From Pseudobdellovibrionaceae bacterium (GTDB lineage Bacteria; Bdellovibrionota; Bdellovibrionia; Bdellovibrionales; JAMPXM01): a DNA stretch of 56,771 nt. A program made the position numbers and the translations under genes. The DNA is taken from assembly GCA_021463345.1 (NCBI GenBank), contig JAJTYM010000021.1:1-56771 (forward strand), read 5' to 3'. The notes below the pieces were generated by a model. That model did no database searches and was not told where the DNA came from. It saw only the letters and a program-made list of their open reading frames with translations. Shown piece after piece: positions 18,562 to 27,464 of the stretch (position 1 is the stretch's first letter; every line of letters begins with the position of its first letter).

Positions 18562-19560
18562 ATGAAAACGACCGGCCAAATCCTGAAAGAGAACCGCGAG
18601 CGCAAGGGGATCACCCTCAACGAAGTCGCGCTCGCGACGAAAATCAACGTCAAGATCCTCACCGCGATCGAAGAAGGGGAAACCGATCGGCTCCCCACGA
18701 AAACGTTCCTGCGTGGATTCGTGCGCTCCTACACCCGTTATCTCGGCCTCGACGAAGAGGCGATCCTCAGTTCCTTCTACGAGGAAATGGGATCGACGAA
18801 GCCGCAGCTCAACGTGAGCGATCCCGACGCTCCGGACTCGGCCCATGGCGAGCGGCCCGCGGGCGGAGGAGTCGCAGCGCGAGCCATCGACCCCTCGGCC
18901 ACGGGCGCCGGGGTGAAAATCGGCGCGGTGGCGGGAATCCTCGCCTTGGTGGCCTTGATCGTCGTTTTCAAGAAGAAGATGGACAGTTACCAGAACGAAG
19001 CGGTGATCCCGGACATCCCGACCGAGATCCAAACCGTCAATCGCGACAACGGCTCGCCCCTCGCCCCGATCCCGGACCTGATCCCATCACCGACGCCGGA
19101 CCCGGCGCTGGCGGCGGTCTCCGCCCCGACGCCGAGTCCGTCCCCTTCCCCGAGTTCGACGGCCGCTCCGCCGTCGTCACCCGGACCATCGCCAACGGTC
19201 GCGCCGTCGCCGAGCCCCAGCCCGACGCCAGTCGCGGCACCGAGCCCGCCGCCCACCGCGACTCCTATGGCCAGCCCCGCGGCGACTCCCTCGCCTTCGC
19301 CAAGCCCGAGCCCGCCGTTGACCGGACGGGTTCAAGAAGTGATCATCGAAGCTCTCGACAACGTCGACGTCGAGGCGGTCATCGATGGCGAAGCCCCGCG
19401 AAAACTGCGCCTGGCGACCGATCAGGTGCACACTTTCAAAGCCAAACGCAAAGTCATCTTGAAGTTCAGCGATGGCGGCACGGTGAACCTGATCGTCAAC
19501 GGGAACGATCGCGGCGTTCCCGGCGACCTCGGCAAGCCAGCTCGCGTTGAACTGCCTTGA
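18562..19560 (+). CDS. RodZ-like helix-turn-helix membrane protein
   Basis: A 332-residue bitopic protein. The N-terminal HTH domain (GQILKENRERKGITLNEVA, residues 5-23, through about 80) is the cytoplasmic RodZ/HTH_25 fold that binds MreB in rod-shaped bacteria. One membrane segment lies near residues 116-134. A long Pro/Ser repeat linker (about 170-250, PSPSPS pattern) follows, then a C-terminal beta domain of the DUF4115 type. Length and order match RodZ. The repetitive linker is prone to slippage and length change between strains. It overlaps no gene and is coupled with the upstream TPR lipoprotein. Confidence 0.78.
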   Translation: MKTTGQILKENRERKGITLNEVALATKINVKILTAIEEGETDRLPTKTFLRGFVRSYTRYLGLDEEAILSSFYEEMGSTKPQLNVSDPDAPDSAHGERPAGGGVAARAIDPSATGAGVKIGAVAGILALVALIVVFKKKMDSYQNEAVIPDIPTEIQTVNRDNGSPLAPIPDLIPSPTPDPALAAVSAPTPSPSPSPSSTAAPPSSPGPSPTVAPSPSPSPTPVAAPSPPPTATPMASPAATPSPSPSPSPPLTGRVQEVIIEALDNVDVEAVIDGEAPRKLRLATDQVHTFKAKRKVILKFSDGGTVNLIVNGNDRGVPGDLGKPARVELP

Positions 19561-19591
19561 CCCTCCTCGTCACGCGTGAGAGGGCTCAAGC

Positions 19592-20947
19592 GTGACCCCG
19601 TTTTTACGTCTCTGGTTGATCACGCTCGTCATCAAGGCCGCGCTCGCTGTCTGGTTGCCGTTTTCCTCCGATGAAGCCTATTACTGGGTCTGGGGGTGGC
19701 ATCCCCAATTGAGTTATTACGACCATCCGCCGTTCGTGGCGTGGCTGTTCTGGCTCGGCCATAAAGTGGATTTCACGGCTCAAGCCTCGCGCCTTCCCGC
19801 AGTCTTTCTCGGGCACTGCACGCTTTTGATTTGGAACCGGCTCCTTTCACCGCACCTGAGCGATCGCGCGCGCCGTTGGTGGCTCGCGTTCGTTTCTCTC
19901 TCGCCGTTCCTCGGCATCGGCTCGTTGGTCGTCACCCCGGACTTGCCGCTCGTCTTCTTCTGGTCGCTCGGGTTGCTCGCGTTCCGTCACGCGATCGACG
20001 CCAAAACGGCGACGGCCTACGCGGCCCTCGGTGCCGCGCTCGGGCTCGGATTCTGCGCGAAATACCATATGGTCTTGTTTGTCCCGTCCGCCCTGGCGTG
20101 GATCGCCGTCTCCGGCGGGTGGCGAGAACTGCCTTATCGCCACATCCCGCTCGCCGTCGCCTCCGGACTCGTGTTCTGCGCGCCCGTTTGGTACTGGAAC
20201 CTCACGCACGATTGGGTGTCGTTCCGCTTCCAGCTCGAACACGGCTTTAAAAGCGGCGCATGGCGGGCGGCATGGCCTCTGCAGTACGCCGCCGGTCAGA
20301 TCGCTTTGATTTTCCCTCCGGTCCTCTGGCTCGCGACCCGACGGCGCGAACCGCGCGAACTGCGTTGGCTGCACGCGTTCGCCTGGTTGCCGCTGCTGTT
20401 TTTCCTCTACACATCCTTCAAGGCTCGGGTCGAAGCGAACTGGCCGATCATCGCCTATCCCGCGATCCTGGCCCTGGCGTTCCTCAACGACCCAGGACGC
20501 AGATGGATCCGCGCGACGATGGCCGTCTGGGCGACCGCCATCCTCCTCGTACTCTCTCATCTGATCGCGCCCTGGTTCCCGATCGACGCCAAAAACCTGA
20601 AGACATCGGAGATGTCGAAATACGACGCGCTCCTGCCGGCCTTCGACGAGTTCCAGCCGCTCTTCGCGAGCTCCTATCAAATGGCGGCGACGCTTTCCTA
20701 CAAACGCAAGGAGATGGTCTACAAGCTCCACGGGATGAACCGACGCGACTTCTACGATTTTCATCCTATGTCGCGCCCCCGTTCTGGGGTATTTTACGTA
20801 GCTGTCGAGGGCGGGCACCCGCTCCCCGGCTGGCTCGCGGCCCAAAAGGCGGAGACGCGCGACGTACGCGCTGCCTCGCCCGAACTCCGCATCGTCGAGG
20901 TCCGCATCGCCGAGGAGGAACAACGTGCGCAAGATTCTGGTGATTAG
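19592..20947 (+). CDS. Glycosyltransferase family 39-type membrane protein
   Basis: A 451-residue integral membrane protein with about ten hydrophobic segments. The first periplasmic loop holds SSDEAYYWVWGWHPQLSYYDHPP, the acidic catalytic loop typical of GT-C enzymes such as ArnT and PMT_2 proteins. These transfer a sugar from a polyprenyl carrier to lipid or protein on the periplasmic side. The gene starts at GTG and its end overlaps the next gene by 23 bases. It opens a glycan cluster with a PHP-like protein, a GT4 glycosyltransferase and a methyltransferase. Confidence 0.83.
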   Translation: MTPFLRLWLITLVIKAALAVWLPFSSDEAYYWVWGWHPQLSYYDHPPFVAWLFWLGHKVDFTAQASRLPAVFLGHCTLLIWNRLLSPHLSDRARRWWLAFVSLSPFLGIGSLVVTPDLPLVFFWSLGLLAFRHAIDAKTATAYAALGAALGLGFCAKYHMVLFVPSALAWIAVSGGWRELPYRHIPLAVASGLVFCAPVWYWNLTHDWVSFRFQLEHGFKSGAWRAAWPLQYAAGQIALIFPPVLWLATRRREPRELRWLHAFAWLPLLFFLYTSFKARVEANWPIIAYPAILALAFLNDPGRRWIRATMAVWATAILLVLSHLIAPWFPIDAKNLKTSEMSKYDALLPAFDEFQPLFASSYQMAATLSYKRKEMVYKLHGMNRRDFYDFHPMSRPRSGVFYVAVEGGHPLPGWLAAQKAETRDVRAASPELRIVEVRIAEEEQRAQDSGD

Positions 20948-22130
20948 CGGCGTTTTTTTCTTCCTCTTCGTGTACGGCCTGTACCTCGCTCAATACGACG
21001 TCCGCATCATACAGGACGAGCTCGATGCCCCGAATCTGGTCGATTTCTATGATTACCGCGGCTCCACCCACGTCCACACCAACGAGAATCTCGGCAGCGG
21101 ATCGACCGCCACGGTGATCACGGCGGCCCAGGACGCGGGCCTGGACTTCCTGATCCTCACGGATCTCAACAACTTCGACCGGGATTTCTCCCCGGAGGGT
21201 TACCACCGCAAACTTCTCGTCGTGCGCGGCGCTTCACTGAGTTATCTCGATTCCCGCATCCTCGTCTACGACTTCGAACGCCGCCTGCAGCTCGACTCCC
21301 TGGGGCAGGCGCAGGTCCTGCTGGCCGATTTACTGTCACAGTCGGGGCGCGACGCGGATCAGGACCTTCTCGTGCTCGCGCATCCGTTCAAACCAGGCTA
21401 CCGCTGGAAAGGCGCCTACCCGAGCGGACTTGACGGCATCGAAGTCATCAACCTGAAATCCATTTGGCAACGGGCGTGGCTCGAATCGAAGGTCTCGTTC
21501 CTCTGGTCGCTCCTGGTGTACCCGTTCAATTCCCAACTCGCCTTCCTGCGGATGTACGCGGAACCGCTCGAGGAGCTGCAACTCTGGGATCAATTGAACA
21601 AACAGAGGAAAACGATCGGGCTCGCGGGCAGCGAAGCGACCGCGCGCACCGGGTCGATCGGCACGTTCAAGATGAAATTCCCATCGTACGCGGTGTCGTT
21701 CAGCCTGGTCACGAACCACGTCCTGCTGCGCTCGGAACTCACCGGCGAGCCTTCGAGCGATCGGCGCAAGCTGTTCGAGGCGTTGAACTCCGGCCAGTTC
21801 TATATGAGCCTCGACATCCTGGGGAATCCGAAAGGGTTCACGGCTTATATAGAAGACGGCGACAAGACCTGGCCCATCGGCTCGAAGCTCAAACGCAAGG
21901 CCGGGCAAAAACTCAAAGTCCGCCTGCCTCGGACGCCGCGCGCGCCGTTCGAGACCACCCTCATCCGAGACGGCGAGCTCATCGCTTCATCGAACTCGAC
22001 CGAAAACGAATTCGAGATCCGTGAAGCCGGGGTCCATCGCGTGATCGTGCGCGTGATCCCGACGCTTCCATTGCCCGACGGCAAGCGCTGGATCACATGG
22101 ATCTACGCCAACCCCTTCTTCATCGAGTAG
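20925..22130 (+). CDS. Membrane-anchored PHP-domain-like protein
   Basis: A 401-residue protein with one N-terminal membrane anchor (about residues 5-22). The PHP phosphoesterase fold begins at GSTHVHTNEN (first metal motif HxH). The second canonical motif TDHN reads TDLN here, and the usual C-terminal SDxH site reads SEATAR, so metal ligands are missing and the enzyme may be inactive or altered. VLAHPF keeps the middle histidine. The C-terminal 80 residues look like a beta domain. The GTG start has GAGGAGG seven bases upstream. It is locked into a glycan gene cluster by overlap with the GT39 gene. Confidence 0.72.
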   Translation: MRKILVISGVFFFLFVYGLYLAQYDVRIIQDELDAPNLVDFYDYRGSTHVHTNENLGSGSTATVITAAQDAGLDFLILTDLNNFDRDFSPEGYHRKLLVVRGASLSYLDSRILVYDFERRLQLDSLGQAQVLLADLLSQSGRDADQDLLVLAHPFKPGYRWKGAYPSGLDGIEVINLKSIWQRAWLESKVSFLWSLLVYPFNSQLAFLRMYAEPLEELQLWDQLNKQRKTIGLAGSEATARTGSIGTFKMKFPSYAVSFSLVTNHVLLRSELTGEPSSDRRKLFEALNSGQFYMSLDILGNPKGFTAYIEDGDKTWPIGSKLKRKAGQKLKVRLPRTPRAPFETTLIRDGELIASSNSTENEFEIREAGVHRVIVRVIPTLPLPDGKRWITWIYANPFFIE

Positions 22131-22140
22131 AAAGCAGCGC

Positions 22141-23265
22141 ATGGATCGGCAACCCCGCCTCCTGCAGGTCTGTCTGTCGCGCTCCTGGGGCGGACTGGAA
22201 ATGGTCGCTTTCGAACTCGCGCGCGACATGGATTCGCGAGGGATCGACATCGTCACCGCCTGCCCCGCCGACTCGCGCCTGGGCGAACGCCTGCGCGAAG
22301 TCGGCCTCCCCGTCATCGACATCGACGCGCGCAAGTATTTCGACCCCGGGGCCGTCGTGAAGCTCCGGCGCGCGTTGCGCGAGCGGGGCATCACCAACGT
22401 GGTCCTGCAGCAGCTCCGTGACATCTGGCATATGCGTCCCGCGCTCATGGGTTTCAACGACGTGCGGCTGAGCGGATTCGCGCACATTTTCCTCTCGGTG
22501 CGCAAAAGAAGCGCGGGTCACGCGTTCCTTTACCACCGGCTCGACGATCTGATCTGCTTGACGGAGATTCAGCGGCGCAACTTCGCCGAACATCTCCCGG
22601 TCCCGCTCGAAAAAATTCAAGTCGTCCCGAACTCGGTCGACATGCAGCGATTCTCACCCGACAAACGCAGCGACGCGACCCGCGCTTCGCTCGGAGCGAA
22701 AGCGGCGAACGAAGTCTTGATAGGCGTCCTCGGCCGGCTGGATCAGGCCAAAGGCCAATTGGAAACCGTGGAGGCGGCAAAACGGCTGGCCGGCGCCGGC
22801 CTGCCGTTCCGGATAGCGCTCGTGGGCGAGGAGACCTTGAATCTAAAAGGGACAAAAGCGTTGCTCGAAGAGAAAATCCATCAGCTCGACGTCGGGCCAT
22901 GGGTCAACCTCACCGGTTACCGCTCCGATATCCCGGAGATCGTCGCGAGCCTGGATATTCTCGCCATGCCGTCATGGGCGGAGACGTTCGGCCGCGTGCT
23001 CCTGGAGGCGATGGCTTCGAAAACCGTGGTGGTCGCGACGCGCGCTGGCGGCGTGCCCGATATCGTCTCGGACGGAGTCGACGGGCTTCTGGTCGAGCCG
23101 CGAGACGGTCGGTCGCTGGCCGAGGCGCTCATCAATCTGGTGCGGAATCCCGGTTTGCGGGCGCGTTTGAGTGAGGCGGGTTACCGGAAAGCGCGCGAAT
23201 CCTACGACCTCCACCGCGTGCGCTCGCAGCGCGACGCAATATTACTCGCTCAACGGCGCAGGTAA
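22141..23265 (+). CDS. Glycosyltransferase family 4
   Basis: A 374-residue GT-B glycosyltransferase. The C-terminal donor-site half carries GRLDQAKGQLETVEA, the acidic motif region MPSWAETFGRVLLEAMASKTVVVAT (seen in pieces around residues 280-300) with E..G..LLEA, and GGVPDIVSDG. It transfers a sugar from a nucleotide donor to a cell-surface glycan or lipid carrier on the cytoplasmic side. It follows the PHP-like gene by ten bases, and its end overlaps the convergent methyltransferase gene by 16 bases. Confidence 0.88.
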   Translation: MDRQPRLLQVCLSRSWGGLEMVAFELARDMDSRGIDIVTACPADSRLGERLREVGLPVIDIDARKYFDPGAVVKLRRALRERGITNVVLQQLRDIWHMRPALMGFNDVRLSGFAHIFLSVRKRSAGHAFLYHRLDDLICLTEIQRRNFAEHLPVPLEKIQVVPNSVDMQRFSPDKRSDATRASLGAKAANEVLIGVLGRLDQAKGQLETVEAAKRLAGAGLPFRIALVGEETLNLKGTKALLEEKIHQLDVGPWVNLTGYRSDIPEIVASLDILAMPSWAETFGRVLLEAMASKTVVVATRAGGVPDIVSDGVDGLLVEPRDGRSLAEALINLVRNPGLRARLSEAGYRKARESYDLHRVRSQRDAILLAQRRR

Positions 23266-24149
23266 AAACGCAGGTTCGAACCGATCCGCAACGTCTTGTG
23301 CATGAGCCTTTGCACCGGACCGGTCTTGAACGTTTTGCGGGAATACGTGGTGAGACCGATGATTTTCCATCCCTTCGAGCGCAAAAACGGCGCGAAGCTG
23401 CGCTCGCACGGCTCGAACAGGTGATCGGGCGTGCGCCAACCCTGCCAGCGATCCTTACGCAGGCCCACACGCTTGAGCGCGCGCTTGAACCGGCGATCGA
23501 GGCTCTGCATATTGGGTACCTCGAGACAGAGCGTGCCACCAGGCGCGAGGAGCTTCGCGAAACGATCGACCCAATCGGCCGGGTTCGGCACGTGTTCGAT
23601 CGTATGGCTGCAGTAGATGAAATCGTACAGCCCGCCGTCGATGCCCTGCATCAGATCCATCTCGAGCCAATTGCCGCATACCGCATTCACGCCGAACGTT
23701 TCGCGCCCGAGCCTGGTCATCGTGGGTGAGATATCGACGCCGGTCGCCTGCCAACCATGCTCGCCGGCGACTTTGAGGAAGAAGCCGAGGTGGCAGCCGA
23801 TTTCGAGTAACCGGCCTTTTCTGCCTGTGACCGACGCCATTTCGGCGAGAAGTCTCGCGTACCAGTCGTATTGGCGGCGGCCCTCGTCGGTGAGCCGGCC
23901 GTCCCGCCAGAGCTTCTCAACCGTGGATTCGTAAACACCATACGCGGTCTCGACAAATTCCTTGTCATAACGAGGCCGGGGGTTGAGGTAAGCCAAGCCA
24001 CAGTCGTCGCAACGCACGTAGCGATAGCGGCTCTGTGGGCCGAATTTTTCGAGCAACCGGTTACGACGGCTGCCGCAAAACATGCAGGCGACGTCTTCCC
24101 AAGCCCTTGGCACATATTCCTGATTAGCTTCGGTCAGAGTGGTCGCCAA
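23250..24149 (-). CDS. Class I SAM-dependent methyltransferase with N-terminal zinc ribbon
   Basis: A 299-residue protein. Two CxxC pairs near the N-terminus (CMFCGS and CDDCGLAYLNPRP) form a zinc-ribbon like that of sugar and lipid methyltransferases. The SAM motif is LLEIGCHLGFFLKVA, followed by GVDISP and a YCSHTIEHVPNP segment typical of the Methyltransf_11/23 group. It probably methylates a glycan or its carrier, given the convergent glycosyltransferase genes. The start is TTG at 24149; a GTG twelve codons on (24113) is an alternative. Confidence 0.8.
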   Translation of the reverse strand: MATTLTEANQEYVPRAWEDVACMFCGSRRNRLLEKFGPQSRYRYVRCDDCGLAYLNPRPRYDKEFVETAYGVYESTVEKLWRDGRLTDEGRRQYDWYARLLAEMASVTGRKGRLLEIGCHLGFFLKVAGEHGWQATGVDISPTMTRLGRETFGVNAVCGNWLEMDLMQGIDGGLYDFIYCSHTIEHVPNPADWVDRFAKLLAPGGTLCLEVPNMQSLDRRFKRALKRVGLRKDRWQGWRTPDHLFEPCERSFAPFLRSKGWKIIGLTTYSRKTFKTGPVQRLMHKTLRIGSNLRFYLRR

Positions 24150-24256
24150 AACAGGCTTTCCGGTTGAATCGTTCGAGTTTTCGCATAGCTAAGGTCTCGC
24201 CAATCTAACTAACAAACGCGGGCCACATTTGTCAAAAAAGCAGAGACCTTCGTGCT

Positions 24257-24559
24257 TCAGTCTTCGGGCGCCCAGAAGCGCAAGCCCGGCACGGCCTGCA
24301 GCTGACAAGCCAGGCGCTCGTTCCCTTGAAAGCCCCTGTTTTCAGCCATCTCGAGCTCCAGCCCCTCTTTCTCCGGGAGCGGCACCGGGGCGCTCTCCAC
24401 GACAATCCGGCAGGTCCCGCAGCTTCCCATTCCGCCGCATGAATGGGCCAAACCCAAACGATGGGCCTCGGCGACCTCCAGCACGGTTTCGCCGGCCACG
24501 AATTCGAGCTCGCGACCCTCGGGCAAAAACACGATGGACGGCTTGCGTTGAGAAGACAT
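24257..24559 (-). CDS. 2Fe-2S ferredoxin
   Basis: A 100-residue electron carrier. C41, C47, C50 (CGGMGSCGTC) and C85 (RLACQ) match the CX5CX2C...C pattern of adrenodoxin/Fdx-type plant-like ferredoxins. The ATG at 24559 is favoured over an upstream TTG because AAGGAA lies about eight bases before it. No Isc genes are adjacent, so its redox partner is unknown. Confidence 0.88.
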   Translation of the reverse strand: MSSQRKPSIVFLPEGRELEFVAGETVLEVAEAHRLGLAHSCGGMGSCGTCRIVVESAPVPLPEKEGLELEMAENRGFQGNERLACQLQAVPGLRFWAPED

Positions 24560-24625
24560 TCGTACGCTTTCCTTCAAACCGAGGGATCGGTTGAATTATA
24601 ACAGGTTCTTTTGTATCGGTAAGGT

Positions 24626-25240
24626 ATGCGCTTCATCGCTTTCGACTTGGAAACCACTGGTACGGTACCCGGCGTCGATCACATCGTCGAGATCGGAGCG
24701 ATCCGCTTCGTGAACGGGTTACCGGACGCGATTTTCGCGACTCTGATCAACCCCGGCGTCCCGATGCCCGAGGCGGCCTCAGCCGTCAACGGTATCACCG
24801 ACGCGATGCTCGTGGGCAAACCCAAGGTGACCGAAGTCCTTGAGCCGTTCGTCGACTTCTGCGGCGACGACATCATGGTCGCGCACAACGCCCCTTTCGA
24901 CACGCAATTCCTGATCGCCGATTTCAAGCGTCAGGAAATCGCCTGCCCGCGCGGCGTGGTCCTCGACTCGTGCTCGATGGCGAGGAAAGTGCTGCCGGGC
25001 CTGGCCAACTACAAACTCGGCACGCTCGTCCAGCACCTAGGGATCGAATCCGACGGCTTCCATCGCGCCGAAGCCGACGCGAACTACTGCGGCCAGCTAT
25101 TCATCAAAATGATCAACAGGATCTCGGCCGGCGGGGTGATGCCCCCGATCCCGAACCTGGTGGCCCTCACCGGAAAACCGGAACTCCGCTTCCCAACGAT
25201 CGAGAAAAAACCAAAGCAACTCGGCTTCCTCGATCTATAA
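24626..25240 (+). CDS. DnaQ-type 3'-5' exonuclease (PolIII epsilon-like)
   Basis: A 204-residue DEDDh exonuclease. Motif I has D7 and E9 (FDLETTG), motif II has D92 (AHNAPFD), and motif III has H146 and D151 (HRAEADA). It removes nucleotides from DNA or RNA 3' ends, as in proofreading or RNase T-like trimming. The size fits a stand-alone epsilon-like protein rather than a polymerase fusion. The stop overlaps the convergent nadE stop by six bases. Confidence 0.88.
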   Translation: MRFIAFDLETTGTVPGVDHIVEIGAIRFVNGLPDAIFATLINPGVPMPEAASAVNGITDAMLVGKPKVTEVLEPFVDFCGDDIMVAHNAPFDTQFLIADFKRQEIACPRGVVLDSCSMARKVLPGLANYKLGTLVQHLGIESDGFHRAEADANYCGQLFIKMINRISAGGVMPPIPNLVALTGKPELRFPTIEKKPKQLGFLDL

Positions 25241-26854
25241 GCGGGCGCGGTTGGCGATTGGGTAACGGCGCCCCAAGCCGAAAGCTTTGGCCGAAACCTT
25301 GAGTATCGGCGGCGCTTGCCACCGTTTGAATTCGTTCCTCGAAATCGCGCCCATCAACCAGCGTTCCATTCCCGTGCGGGCCGGCCGGCCTCGCTCGATG
25401 AGCCGGCGGACGGCGGCGTCGAGCTCCTCGTACGGCGGCAAAGAGTCCTGGTCCGTCTGATTCGGCCGCAACTCCGCCGACGGCGGGCGCGTGAGGATCG
25501 CCTCCGGGATGATTCGGCGATCGCGGTTGCAGAGCCGCGCCAAATCGTACACCTCGCCTTTGACGAGGTCGCCGATGGGAGCCAGGCCGCCGCACATGTC
25601 GCCGTAGAGAGTGGCGTATCCGGTCGCGTATTCGCTCTTGTTTCCAGTCGTGAGCAGCAGACTGTTCTCCTTGTTGGCGATCGCCATCATGAACAAACCG
25701 CGCAGACGCGACTGCATGTTCTCGTTCACCACCCCGAACTCAAACGCGCCGATCGATCCTTGCAGAGCCGCCAACGCCGTCTCGTAAGCGGAGGTGATCG
25801 GAACGTCGATCACACGGATGCCGAGGTTCCGGCCCAGTTCCTCCGCGAGCGTTTTGCTCGCCGCCGCGTTGAACGGGCCAGGCATAGTGAAGCCCGAAAC
25901 GTTCGCGGCCCCCAGCGCGTCTACGGCGAGGCACGCGACCACCGCCGAATCGATGCCGCCGCTCAATCCCAGGTGCGCGCGCTCCAAACCCGTTTTCCGA
26001 GCGAAATCGCGGATGCCGAGCACCAAAGCTTCGCGTACGAGACCCGTTTCAGAGCACGTCCGTCCCTTCACGGGGCCGCGCGGCCCCGCGGTGTCGAAAA
26101 CAACCAGGTCTTCAGCGAATCGCGCCGCCTCGCACAGGATCCGGCCTTTCGGGTCCGCGACGAAACTGCCGCCGTCGAAAACGAGCTCGTCCTGGCCGCC
26201 GACCGCGTTCACGTACACGACCGGAACGCCGAAATGCTTCGCCGTCGCCCGGACGATTTCGCGGCGCAGTCCCGCTTTTCTCCGCATGAAGGGCGATGCG
26301 CTCATGTTGAGCACGAGATCGCAGGAGCCTCTCCTGAGGCCCTTCAGCGGGTTCACAACGTAGGGAGAAGGGCGCTTCGGAAGATCCCAGCCCCAAATAT
26401 CTTCACAGACGGTCATCTGGATCCGCAGGCCCTTGAATTTGAAAAGACCGTCCTTGACGCGTCCGCGTTCCACGAAGCGGGCCTCATCGAATACGTCGTA
26501 GGCCGGCAGCAGCTCCTTGAAAAAGAACTTCGGCTTCTCGCCCGCCCGCAAAAGCACGGCGCTGTTACGGTACGGTTTCCCGGTCTTCTTGTCGCTACGG
26601 ACGATCGCGCCGACGAGAAGCGCGATGCCGGTGGGCATGCCTTTGTGGAGCTTCTTGAGCTCGGTCAGTTGCGCGCCGATCGCGGCCGACCGCTCCAACA
26701 GATCGAGAGGGGGATAGCCGAAAAGGGAGAGTTCCGGGAAAAGCGCGAGATCAGCCCCCGCCGCGGCGGCCCGTCGCGCGGCGGCCAGGATTCGCTCACG
26801 GTTGCCTGAAAAATCCCCGACCGTTGAATTGATCTGCGCTAACGCCACACGCAT
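25235..26854 (-). CDS. nadE: Glutamine-dependent NAD+ synthetase
   Basis: A 539-residue two-domain enzyme making NAD from nicotinate adenine dinucleotide, ATP and glutamine. The N-terminal nitrilase-type glutaminase has its triad in FPELSLFGYPP (E41), KELLPAYDVF (Lys) and TVCEDIW (Cys). The C-terminal synthetase has the PP-loop LGLSGGIDSA and TTGNKSEYATGY. The start at 26854 is chosen because the glutaminase fold begins there (MRVALAQIN); the longer frame adds 90 residues that are antisense to the next gene. It lies ten bases after a DUF2203 gene and is probably cotranscribed with it. Confidence 0.95.
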   Translation of the reverse strand: MRVALAQINSTVGDFSGNRERILAAARRAAAAGADLALFPELSLFGYPPLDLLERSAAIGAQLTELKKLHKGMPTGIALLVGAIVRSDKKTGKPYRNSAVLLRAGEKPKFFFKELLPAYDVFDEARFVERGRVKDGLFKFKGLRIQMTVCEDIWGWDLPKRPSPYVVNPLKGLRRGSCDLVLNMSASPFMRRKAGLRREIVRATAKHFGVPVVYVNAVGGQDELVFDGGSFVADPKGRILCEAARFAEDLVVFDTAGPRGPVKGRTCSETGLVREALVLGIRDFARKTGLERAHLGLSGGIDSAVVACLAVDALGAANVSGFTMPGPFNAAASKTLAEELGRNLGIRVIDVPITSAYETALAALQGSIGAFEFGVVNENMQSRLRGLFMMAIANKENSLLLTTGNKSEYATGYATLYGDMCGGLAPIGDLVKGEVYDLARLCNRDRRIIPEAILTRPPSAELRPNQTDQDSLPPYEELDAAVRRLIERGRPARTGMERWLMGAISRNEFKRWQAPPILKVSAKAFGLGRRYPIANRARL

Positions 26855-26864
26855 GGAAGCGACA

Positions 26865-27293
26865 TTACTCCGAAATCTCACGCGACGACAAGTCACTGAC
26901 CGGGGCGGTCGGACGGCGGAAACGCCCGCGCTCGCCGACCGGGGTCCGTTTGGTGTAGCCATCGTTGTAATCGTGCCAGAACTCGATCGTGCGTTCGGGG
27001 AACTTCCAACAGAAGTACCCGTCGCCAGCGTCGAAATCGGCGAGCCACAAACCCTTGGGGAGGGCTCCGAGCTTCTGCACTTTGTTCTGCCAATCCTGTA
27101 TGAGCTCGCTGATCTGCGATTCAAGCGCCTCGACCAGACTCTCGTTCTGGCCGTTCACGGCTTCCAAACGCTCGATGAGTCCTTCGACCTTGCGACTGTA
27201 GGCGCGGGTGATTCGGAAAACGATCGGGAGCACGGCGCGAGCCTCGTCCAAGGAAAAAACATTGCGCCGATTGATGCCAATCACAGGACTCAA
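26865..27293 (-). CDS. DUF2203 family protein
   Basis: A 142-residue protein of the DUF2203 family. The family start FSLDEARAVLP (residues 13-23) is followed by a coiled-coil-like helical region, and the conserved end GLWLADFDAGDGYFCWKF and IEFWHDYNDGY. No function is established. The start is TTG with GGGGGAG just upstream. It is the first gene of an operon with nadE. A 12-base inverted repeat overlaps its ribosome site and start. Confidence 0.82.
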   Translation of the reverse strand: MSPVIGINRRNVFSLDEARAVLPIVFRITRAYSRKVEGLIERLEAVNGQNESLVEALESQISELIQDWQNKVQKLGALPKGLWLADFDAGDGYFCWKFPERTIEFWHDYNDGYTKRTPVGERGRFRRPTAPVSDLSSREISE

Positions 27294-27360
27294 AATCTCC
27301 CCCGAGATTTCGCCATTTGTTGCGAGCGCCGGAAAATGACACGTTCATGGGAGATTTTGA
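27290..27360. repeat. 12-bp inverted repeat over the DUF2203 ribosome site
   Basis: TCAAAATCTCCC at 27290-27301 is repeated in inverted form as GGGAGATTTTGA at 27349-27360, with 47 bases between. On the minus-strand transcript the downstream arm contains the Shine-Dalgarno bases and the TTG start, so the two arms could pair and hide the ribosome site. Confidence 0.55.
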
Positions 27361-27464
27361 ATCGCTTTTTTCACGGGATGGAGATCGCTGAAGACTTTAT
27401 ATCTAACGCACGAAGACGGGGCCCTCGCTCCTCGCGACCGCCAGACCGGGATGCGGCGCCACCG

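Noticed and set aside
19100-19320. CRISPR-like or tandem repeat signal
   Set aside because: The repeats are codons for a Pro/Ser-rich linker inside the RodZ-like gene; no CRISPR array is present in the window.
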